From contig CAYQPZ010000043.1 of assembly GCA_964419505.1 (NCBI GenBank), positions 1 to 8,815 on the forward strand: 8,815 nt of DNA. The letters are read 5' to 3'. The notes beneath the pieces are model-generated. The model was not told the DNA's origin, did not search any database, and was given only the letters and a program-made list of their open reading frames with translations. Shown in pieces: positions 1-4,941 of this stretch (positions within the stretch are counted from its first letter, which is position 1; each line of letters starts with the position of its first letter). The DNA is from Nitrosopelagicus sp964419505. GTDB lineage: Archaea > Thermoproteota > Nitrososphaeria > Nitrososphaerales > Nitrosopumilaceae. Both the position numbers and the translations under genes were made by a program.

Positions 1-368
1 AAAACACCTTCTAATGATTTTGGATGAATGAAAGTAACTTTGGTTCCAGCGGATCCAGGTCTGACTTTTCCTAGAAACTGTACACCACACCCTTCCATTC
101 TCTCAACCTCACCTTCAATGTTATCAGTTTCTAGTGCAATGTGATGTAATCCCTGACCTTTTTTATCTAGAAACTTTTTGATTGGACTATCATCATTTGT
201 GGGTTGCATTAATTCGATTCTTCCATTTTCCATAGGTAAAATAGCAACTTTTACTCCCTCCAACTCTACTGTCTCAAATTCTACATCATCTATGCCTAAT
301 GCTTGTTGATACACCTTAGCTGATGCTTCTACATCATTAACTGCAATTGCAATGTGATCAATTTTCAT
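1..368 (-). CDS. mce: Methylmalonyl-CoA epimerase (3' end cut by window)
   Basis: Interconverts (S)- and (R)-methylmalonyl-CoA in the cytoplasm, supplying the isomer used by the mutase encoded just upstream. I translated 122 codons before the window edge. The start reads MKIDHIAIAVNDVEAS, the first beta-alpha unit of the glyoxalase/VOC fold. His5, Gln55 (in IELMQP) and one of His75/His76 (in GLHHIALET) match the known metal ligands of the family. The fourth ligand, a Glu near the C-terminus, would lie just outside the window. Family members are about 130-145 aa, so only roughly 10-20 residues are missing. The ATG directly follows the mutase TAA with no gap (TAAATG), and an AAAGGAG Shine-Dalgarno sequence lies 9 nt upstream inside the mutase gene. 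Translation is therefore probably coupled to the mutase. Family assignment is seen in the sequence; the role in the 3HP/4HB cycle is inferred from context. Confidence 0.95.
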   Translation of the reverse strand, partial: MKIDHIAIAVNDVEASAKVYQQALGIDDVEFETVELEGVKVAILPMENGRIELMQPTNDDSPIKKFLDKKGQGLHHIALETDNIEGEVERMEGCGVQFLGKVRPGSAGTKVTFIHPKSLEGV

Positions 369-1967
369 TTAGAATATCTCCTTTGGTCTATATTCACCAA
401 ACACTTCACGCAGAGTATTGCTAATTTCTCCTGTAGTGGCATATGCTTTGACAGAGTTTAGAATAAGCGGCATTAAGTTATTATCAGTTTCTGCAGCTGA
501 CTGTAATTTTGATAATGCTCTATCAGTCTTCTTATTATCACGAGATTTACGTAAGGCTTTGATTACCTTTTCTTGTTTTCTTCCTAATGAATCATCAATT
601 CGTAGTAGTTTTTGTTTTGCCTCAGACTCGTCTACAAATTTGTTTACACCAACCAATATTCGAGAATCGTTATCAACCTCTTTTTTGAGGCGATATGCAT
701 TTTGTCTAATTTCAGCCTGAAAGAATCCTTTGTCGATTGCCTTAAGCGAGCCACCCATTTTATCAATTCTTTTGAGATATTTCCATGTCTGCTCTTCAAT
801 CTTATCACATAATTCTTCAAGATAATGAGAACCTCCCATAGGATCAACTGTTTTTATAATTCCCGATTCATGTGCAACGATTTGCTGTGTACGTAATGCG
901 ATTTTTGCAGACTCTTCAGTTGGAAGTGCCAATGCCTCATCTCGAGAGTTTGTATGAAGTGATTGTGTTCCACCCAAAACAGATGCCATAGTCTGCATCG
1001 CAACACGGACTATGTTATTGTCTGGTTGCTGGGCTGTCAAAGACTCGCCACTTGTCTGAGTGTGGAATTTTAACTGTAATGATTTTTGGTTCTTTGCGTG
1101 GAATCTTTCTTTTAGGATTTTTGCATAAACTTTTCTTGCGACTCTAAATTTGGCAATTTCTTCGAAGAACTCTATTGTACAACAGAAGAAAAATGATAGC
1201 CTTGGTGCAAAATCATCAATTTTCAATCCCTGTTCCAAGCAGGTCTCAATGTATTGAATGGCATTTGCTATTGTAAATGCAATTTCTTGGACTGCAGTAG
1301 AACCAGCCTCACGTATATGGTAGCCAGAGATTGATATAGGATACCATTGAGGGACCTCTGTTGCACAATATCCAATCATATCACCTATAATTCTCATTGA
1401 GGGCTCTGGTGGATAGATGTAGGTATTTCTTGCAATGTATTCCTTCAAGATGTCATTTTGTGTTGTACCACGAAGCTGCTTACTTGAAAAACCCTGAGAC
1501 TGTCCAACTGCAATATAGTATGCAAGTAAAGTGGATGCGGTAGAATTGATTGTCATTGATGTGGAAACGTTACCTAGTTTGATTCCGTTGAAAACAGTTT
1601 GCATGTCTTTGAGAGATGCGATTGATACACCAACTTTTCCAACCTCACCTTCTGCTTGTGGTGCATCAGGATCATGCCCTATCTGTGTTGGTAAATCAAA
1701 TGCCATTGAAATTCCGGTTTGACCTTTCTCTAGCATGAACTTGTATCGTTTGTTGCTTTGTGCAGCATCACCAAATCCTGCATACTGACGCATTGTCCAA
1801 AACCTATCACGATACATTCCTGTATGAATACCTCGTGTGAATGGAAATTTTCCTGGCTCTTCTCTTACCTGTTTTTTTGTAGACTTTTGATAAAATGGTT
1901 TTATTGGAATGTTAGAGTCAGTTACATATTTTTTTTCTGCTTGTTTTGCTGTCTTTTTTACTACCAT
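369..1967 (-). CDS. mcmA: Methylmalonyl-CoA mutase, large (catalytic) subunit
   Basis: Catalyses the B12-dependent rearrangement of (R)-methylmalonyl-CoA to succinyl-CoA. At 532 aa it is only the substrate-binding TIM-barrel part; it ends at GEYRPKEIF, before the cobalamin domain, which is a separate gene at 2977. Aligned by eye to the Propionibacterium enzyme, Arg55, Thr58, Arg60 and Tyr62 (RFWTMRQYAGFG) match Arg82, Thr85, Arg87 and Tyr89. Arg180 (ARNTYIYPP) matches Arg207, and His217 (SGYHIREAG) matches catalytic His244. Tyr89 plus Arg207 equivalents mark methylmalonyl-CoA rather than isobutyryl-CoA mutase. Other landmarks are SMAFDLPTQIG, GTTQNDILKEY and SLHTNSRDEALALP. One oddity is His48 at the place of Tyr75. 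The gene starts 6 nt after the meaB stop, with GTGAT 5 nt before the ATG, and abuts the epimerase downstream. The first 40 residues are Lys-rich and not conserved. A 3HP/4HB-cycle role is inferred from the organism type. Confidence 0.97.
   Translation of the reverse strand: MVVKKTAKQAEKKYVTDSNIPIKPFYQKSTKKQVREEPGKFPFTRGIHTGMYRDRFWTMRQYAGFGDAAQSNKRYKFMLEKGQTGISMAFDLPTQIGHDPDAPQAEGEVGKVGVSIASLKDMQTVFNGIKLGNVSTSMTINSTASTLLAYYIAVGQSQGFSSKQLRGTTQNDILKEYIARNTYIYPPEPSMRIIGDMIGYCATEVPQWYPISISGYHIREAGSTAVQEIAFTIANAIQYIETCLEQGLKIDDFAPRLSFFFCCTIEFFEEIAKFRVARKVYAKILKERFHAKNQKSLQLKFHTQTSGESLTAQQPDNNIVRVAMQTMASVLGGTQSLHTNSRDEALALPTEESAKIALRTQQIVAHESGIIKTVDPMGGSHYLEELCDKIEEQTWKYLKRIDKMGGSLKAIDKGFFQAEIRQNAYRLKKEVDNDSRILVGVNKFVDESEAKQKLLRIDDSLGRKQEKVIKALRKSRDNKKTDRALSKLQSAAETDNNLMPLILNSVKAYATTGEISNTLREVFGEYRPKEIF
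378..384 (-). promoter_or_regulatory. Shine-Dalgarno site for the epimerase gene
   Basis: AAAGGAG on the minus strand sits 9 nt before the epimerase ATG and lies within the last codons of the mutase gene. It is one of only two good ribosome-binding sites seen here, and both are at internal operon genes. This fits leaderless first genes and Shine-Dalgarno-led downstream genes. Confidence 0.7.
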
Positions 1968-1972
1968 ATATC

Positions 1973-1977
1973 ATCAC
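1973..1977 (-). promoter_or_regulatory. Shine-Dalgarno-like site for mutase large subunit
   Basis: GTGAT on the minus strand is complementary to the AUCAC at the 3' end of archaeal 16S rRNA and lies 5 nt before the mutase ATG. It overlaps the meaB stop (AAGTGATGATATATG), so translation of the mutase is probably coupled to meaB. The match is short. Confidence 0.5.
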
Positions 1978-2891
1978 TTTAAGAAATTTTTTGTCAGCTT
2001 GTCTGCTGCCTCAAATGGATCTATCTTTTTCTCCTGAACTTTTTTGAGATATGATGAGAATGATTTACTCTTGCCAATCATTGTTAAAATTTCCTGTTGT
2101 ACATTATTTAAAATAATGTCTTCCAATTCAGATTCCAAACGAAGTTTTTCAGAATGTTTTTTGTTTTTTGTTTTTTGTTTCATCAAATCTTTGAGTTCCT
2201 TTGCTAATTCTTTGATTCCCTTGTTTTTCTTTACAGATGTTTGTAAGATTAGATTTTTGTCTTCTGCACTTCCAACAAAATCAACTAAGGCTTGATACAG
2301 TTGTGTTGCGCCATCCAAGTCACTCTTGTTTACTAGATAAATATCACCAATTTCTGTAATTCCTGCCTTGATTGTTTGAATACTATCTCCAGTGTGTGGA
2401 TTGAAAGCTACAACTGTAATGTCAGAAACTTTTGAAATGTCAATTTCGGTTTGTCCTGCCCCTACACTTTCTATTATTATTGGATTAAATCCAGCGTATT
2501 CTAATACACGTAAACTGTTTCGAATGGAATGTGCAATAGCACCTGTTGCACCACGAGATGCAATGCTTCTAATGTATGTCCCACTGTCAGTTAATTCAGA
2601 CATCCTAACACGGTCACCCAAAATAGCACCTCCAGTTACATGACTTGTAGGATCGATTGCCAAGACGGCAGGCTTTAACTTTAGTTTACGCAGTTCTAAT
2701 GATAATTTGTTGATCAGAGATGATTTGCCAGCTCCTGCGGAACCTGTTATACCAATCACGATTGCCTTTCCAGACGTCTTATAGATTTTTTTGATTAATT
2801 TTCGTGCCTCTTTTGGGTCATTTTCCATTATGGATATGGCCTTTGCAATCGCACCACGTTTTGCTTTTTTTAAATCTGGGAGCATTGCCAT
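1974..2891 (-). CDS. meaB: MeaB/ArgK-type GTPase, methylmalonyl-CoA mutase chaperone
   Basis: G3E-type P-loop GTPase that gates loading of adenosylcobalamin into the mutase and protects it from inactivation. Numbering from the longest ATG frame (start at 2906, 310 aa), the Walker A is GSAGAGKS at 55-62. The family block AIDPTSHVTGGAILGDRVRM spans 83-102, IESVGAGQTE is at 145-154, and the guanine-specificity motif is NKSD at 193-196. A Lys-rich stretch (MKQKTKNKKH) precedes the C-terminal helices that form the dimer arm in relatives. I favour the ATG at 2891 (305 aa) over 2906. A TATA-like TTTTAATC lies 20 nt upstream of 2891, the geometry seen at other genes here, and the extra MRQFC is unlike the family. 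An ATG at 2885 is also possible. It heads the operon with mutase and epimerase, which supports this role over an amino-acid transport ATPase (an old annotation of the family). Confidence 0.94.
   Translation of the reverse strand: MAMLPDLKKAKRGAIAKAISIMENDPKEARKLIKKIYKTSGKAIVIGITGSAGAGKSSLINKLSLELRKLKLKPAVLAIDPTSHVTGGAILGDRVRMSELTDSGTYIRSIASRGATGAIAHSIRNSLRVLEYAGFNPIIIESVGAGQTEIDISKVSDITVVAFNPHTGDSIQTIKAGITEIGDIYLVNKSDLDGATQLYQALVDFVGSAEDKNLILQTSVKKNKGIKELAKELKDLMKQKTKNKKHSEKLRLESELEDIILNNVQQEILTMIGKSKSFSSYLKKVQEKKIDPFEAADKLTKNFLK
2156..2180 (-). repeat. Heptanucleotide tandem repeat (GTTTTTT on plus), about 3.6 copies, inside meaB
   Basis: Three perfect copies of a 7-nt unit, one G followed by six T on the plus strand, run from 2156 to 2176, followed by a partial GTTT. 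On the coding strand they encode the Lys-rich stretch KQKTKNKK of MeaB. Because 7 is not a multiple of 3, gain or loss of one unit would shift the reading frame and remove the C-terminal third of the protein. Confidence 0.9.
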
Positions 2892-2911
2892 ACAAAACTG
2901 TCTCATTCCTT

Positions 2912-2919
2912 GATTAAAA
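2912..2919 (-). promoter_or_regulatory. Putative TATA box for the meaB operon
   Basis: Minus-strand TTTTAATC is preceded by a purine-rich GTAAGAGA that could be the BRE. Its downstream edge lies 20 nt from the ATG at 2891, matching leaderless spacing elsewhere in the window, but it is too close to serve the ATG at 2906. Confidence 0.5.
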
Positions 2920-2941
2920 TCTCTTACCTGTAATCAGTGAA

Positions 2942-2955
2942 GAAAGATTTTAAGG
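2942..2955 (+). promoter_or_regulatory. Putative BRE/TATA for mutase small subunit
   Basis: GAAAG followed by ATTTTAAGG on the plus strand. The TATA-like part ends 21-22 nt before the ATG at 2977, as expected for a leaderless archaeal mRNA. It lies back to back with the meaB promoter in a 70-bp divergent region. Confidence 0.6.
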
Positions 2956-2976
2956 TAAATGTTTAGGAATTAACTC

Positions 2977-3399
2977 ATGAGGCAAAATGTATCATCAAGA
3001 CGAGTCAAGATACTAGTCGCTAAACTTGGTCTTGATGGTCATGACCGAGGTGCCCTAGTTCTGTGTAGAGCGTTTAGAGATGCGGGAATGGAGGTAATCT
3101 ATTCAGGATTGTTTGCTACACCAGACAGAATTGCACAGATTGTACAAGATGAAGATGCAGATGCTGTCGCACTAAGTTTGTTAAATGGCGCTCATGGAAC
3201 ACTTTTCCCAAGAGTTGTCAAGGAGCTAAAAAAGAAAAAAATTAATGATGTGTTAGTTGTCGGAGGAGGGGTTATTCCTGAAGAAGATAAAAAAATATTA
3301 GAAAAATCAGGAGTTACTGGAAACTTTGGTCCGGGGACATCACTTGATGTAATTATTGATCATGTTACAAAAGGTGTTTCTAAGTTAAGAAAATTGTAA
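2977..3399 (+). CDS. mcmB: Methylmalonyl-CoA mutase, small subunit (cobalamin-binding)
   Basis: This is the B12-binding half of the split mutase; it carries adenosylcobalamin and pairs with the large subunit encoded at 369-1967. The 140 aa form one Rossmann-like B12 domain. The base-off signature DGHDRG is at 20-25, with His22 as the lower cobalt ligand. SLL is at 67-69 and GGG at 96-98 (VVGGGVIP), completing the classical DxHxxG, SxL, GG pattern. The sequence closely resembles the C-terminal domain of fused bacterial mutases (LGLDGHDRGA, GGVIPEED). The ATG is well placed for a leaderless mRNA. It is divergent from meaB rather than in the mutase operon, so subunit balance must be set by two promoters. 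Its TAA abuts the stop codon of the convergent ilvC. A B12-binding protein of another mutase is possible in principle, but the neighbours argue for this one. Confidence 0.97.
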   Translation: MRQNVSSRRVKILVAKLGLDGHDRGALVLCRAFRDAGMEVIYSGLFATPDRIAQIVQDEDADAVALSLLNGAHGTLFPRVVKELKKKKINDVLVVGGGVIPEEDKKILEKSGVTGNFGPGTSLDVIIDHVTKGVSKLRKL

Positions 3400-4398
3400 T
3401 TATTCAGTAGAGTCAGGCCACATCATTTTTCGCATTTGTTTTCCAACAACTTCGATTTGATGATTATCTAATTCTTTCATATATTTGTCAAATGCTGCCT
3501 TACCCTCATTTTGATAATTTTTAATCCATTCATCATTGAAGGTGCCATCTTGGATCATTTGAAGAACTTTTTTCATTTTCTCTTTTGTATCACCTGTCAT
3601 AACCATTGGACCACGTGTCAATCCACCATATCGTGCTGTTTCAGAAACACGTCTCCACATTCCGTTAATTCCGTATTTTTGAATCATGTCTACGATCAGT
3701 TTTAGTTCATGTAATACCTCAAAGTATGCAATTTCGGGCTGATAACCAGCTTCAACTAGTGTCTCAAATGCGTTAACTACCATTGATGCAGACCCGCCAC
3801 ACAAATCTGCCTGTTCTCCAAACCAGTCAGTTTCAACTTCTTCTTTGAAAGTTGTTTTGATTAGTCCAGCTTTTGCACTTCCAATTGCTTTTCCAATTCC
3901 AAGTGTCCTATCCCATGCTGTTCCAGTCTTATCTTGTTCTACTGCAACAATTGATGGTGTTCCAAAATTCTCAAGGTACGTTTCTCTTACTTTAGAGCCA
4001 GGACCCTTTGGTGCAACCATAATGACATCAACGTTATCTGGTGCATCAATCCATTTCCAATAAATTGCTGCAGCATGAGAAAATGATAAGGCGTTTCCTT
4101 CAGAAAGATTTGGAGCAATTTCTTCCTTGTACACTTTAGCCTGAATCATGTCTGGAATCAATATATGAATAATGTCTGCTTTTTTACATGCGTCTGCAAC
4201 TGATAATACTTCATGCCCATCACCTTTTGCTTTTTGCCAGCTAGTACCACCTTCTTTAAGACCAATTACAATATTAAGACCAGAGTCTTTCATGTTGTTT
4301 GCTTGGGCATCTCCTTGAATTCCATAACCAATTACTGCTATGATTTGATCTTTTATTGGGTCAAGGGATATGTCCAAATCTTTCCAAGTTTGTACCAT
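3400..4398 (-). CDS. ilvC: Ketol-acid reductoisomerase (class I)
   Basis: NADPH- and Mg-dependent enzyme that isomerises and reduces acetolactate or acetohydroxybutyrate in valine, isoleucine and leucine synthesis. Numbering from the upstream in-frame ATG at 4407 (335 aa), the Rossmann loop is GYGIQG at 27-32 and the NADPH phosphate loop is around GLKEGGTSW at 49-57. His111 is probably catalytic, and Asp194, Glu198, Glu230 and Glu234 are the Mg ligands (DWFGEQ, EVLHE). Ser255 (RRVSETARYGG) contacts substrate. The length matches class I enzymes. I choose the ATG at 4398 (MVQTWKDLDI, 332 aa). A TATA box, TTATATTT, lies 21 nt upstream of it, while the ATG at 4407 would be only about 12 nt from that box. 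No ilvB/N or ilvD neighbour is present, so it appears to be a single-gene unit. Confidence 0.98.
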   Translation of the reverse strand: MVQTWKDLDISLDPIKDQIIAVIGYGIQGDAQANNMKDSGLNIVIGLKEGGTSWQKAKGDGHEVLSVADACKKADIIHILIPDMIQAKVYKEEIAPNLSEGNALSFSHAAAIYWKWIDAPDNVDVIMVAPKGPGSKVRETYLENFGTPSIVAVEQDKTGTAWDRTLGIGKAIGSAKAGLIKTTFKEEVETDWFGEQADLCGGSASMVVNAFETLVEAGYQPEIAYFEVLHELKLIVDMIQKYGINGMWRRVSETARYGGLTRGPMVMTGDTKEKMKKVLQMIQDGTFNDEWIKNYQNEGKAAFDKYMKELDNHQIEVVGKQMRKMMWPDSTE

Positions 4399-4419
4399 TA
4401 AATGCATTCAAAAATCTGC

Positions 4420-4427
4420 AAATATAA
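4420..4427 (-). promoter_or_regulatory. Putative TATA box for ilvC
   Basis: Minus-strand TTATATTT, with purine-rich CATAGAA just upstream, ends 21 nt before the ATG at 4398. This supports a leaderless mRNA and the shorter IlvC start. Confidence 0.6.
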
Positions 4428-4459
4428 TTCTATGAAATGAAAGATAAATTATAAAATTC

Positions 4460-4480
4460 AATTACATCTATAAGATAATT
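4460..4480 (-). terminator. Possible weak AT-rich hairpin after the 96-aa gene
   Basis: Directly after the TAA of the gene at 4481, the sequence can fold with outer arms AATT/AATT and inner ATCT/AGAT around an ATA loop, with a 2-nt bulge. It is followed on the minus strand by T-rich sequence (TTTTATAATTTATC). The stem is weak and AT-only apart from one pair, and archaeal termination mainly needs T tracts, so this is tentative. Confidence 0.25.
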
Positions 4481-4771
4481 TTAGAATCCATCAGGTGGAT
4501 TTTGCACAAATACATTACAAACAAGGGCATCTATCTTATCGTCTCTATACTGCACATTACATGAGACAAATTTGCCTTTCAGGGCTTGTTCAAGTTCTTT
4601 TTGTGATGTTTCCTTGTATTCGGGGTTATCAGGATTATCAATCTTTGAGATTATTATTTTTTCAATCCTGCTATATTGTTCCTGGTTATCCTTTCTATAA
4701 TGAGTAACGTCCAATTCAAATACATTGCCAGAAATACATCTTATAACAGGACCTCCTATTCCATCCCCCAT
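4481..4771 (-). CDS. Small protein, possibly a degenerate SNase-like OB fold
   Basis: A 96-aa cytoplasmic protein with no signal peptide or membrane segment. I do not recognise it with certainty. Its order of elements resembles staphylococcal-nuclease (thermonuclease) domains: a strand pair with ISGNVFELDV (13-22, like IDGDTVKL), and IIISKIDNPD (39-48, like RLLLVDTPE). Next comes a helix with SQKELEQALKGKFVSCNV (56-73, like the A-x-L-x-GK-V region), then a last strand DALVCNVFV (81-89). The acidic Asp45 and Asp48 could match Asp40 and Glu43, but the catalytic Arg35 and Arg87 positions are not Arg, so nuclease activity is unlikely. The alternative is an unrelated small beta-rich protein. It has its own strong TATA box, exactly spaced for a leaderless ATG, which makes it a convincing gene. 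Three Cys (12, 71, 85) do not form a metal motif. Confidence 0.75.
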   Translation of the reverse strand: MGDGIGGPVIRCISGNVFELDVTHYRKDNQEQYSRIEKIIISKIDNPDNPEYKETSQKELEQALKGKFVSCNVQYRDDKIDALVCNVFVQNPPDGF

Positions 4772-4792
4772 ACTAATACATCATGATAAAGT

Positions 4793-4800
4793 GATATAAA
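4793..4800 (-). promoter_or_regulatory. Strong TATA box for the 96-aa gene
   Basis: Minus-strand TTTATATC, preceded by GAAC, ends 21 nt before the ATG at 4771. It is the best match to an archaeal TATA consensus in the window and again predicts a leaderless transcript. Confidence 0.7.
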
Positions 4801-4811
4801 GTTCAAATTTC

Positions 4812-4931
4812 TTATTTGGAGATCATTCTTGAGCATTTAATACAAAATTTGCCTACCTCAAAGACATAAAGTAGTTTATTACAGTTCTTACATCGTCTCT
4901 CGGTTCTAGTTTTATCATAACCGTATGGCAT
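4812..4931 (-). CDS. 39-aa zinc-ribbon microprotein downstream of acs
   Basis: A short basic protein beginning MPYGYDKTRTERRC. Two CxxC knuckles (Cys14/Cys17 in CKNC and Cys30/Cys33 in CIKC), 12 residues apart, should bind one zinc ion, so almost the whole chain is a single zinc ribbon. Its function is unknown; such ribbons occur in nucleic-acid-binding and ribosome-associated proteins. The ATG lies 10 nt after the acs stop on the same strand with no promoter between, so it is probably cotranscribed with acs. The frame stays open upstream to 5009, overlapping the acs end, but that part is out of frame with acs and shows no domain; the ATG at 4931 places the start neatly after acs. There is no clear Shine-Dalgarno sequence. 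Its small size is the main doubt; the four ordered cysteines are the main support. Confidence 0.7.
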   Translation of the reverse strand: MPYGYDKTRTERRCKNCNKLLYVFEVGKFCIKCSRMISK

Positions 4932-4941
4932 CTTATTATTA

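Noticed and set aside
2907..2976. Cobalamin riboswitch upstream of the B12-dependent mutase genes
   Set aside because: The region is only 70 bp, filled by two promoters, and transcripts appear leaderless, leaving no room for a riboswitch.
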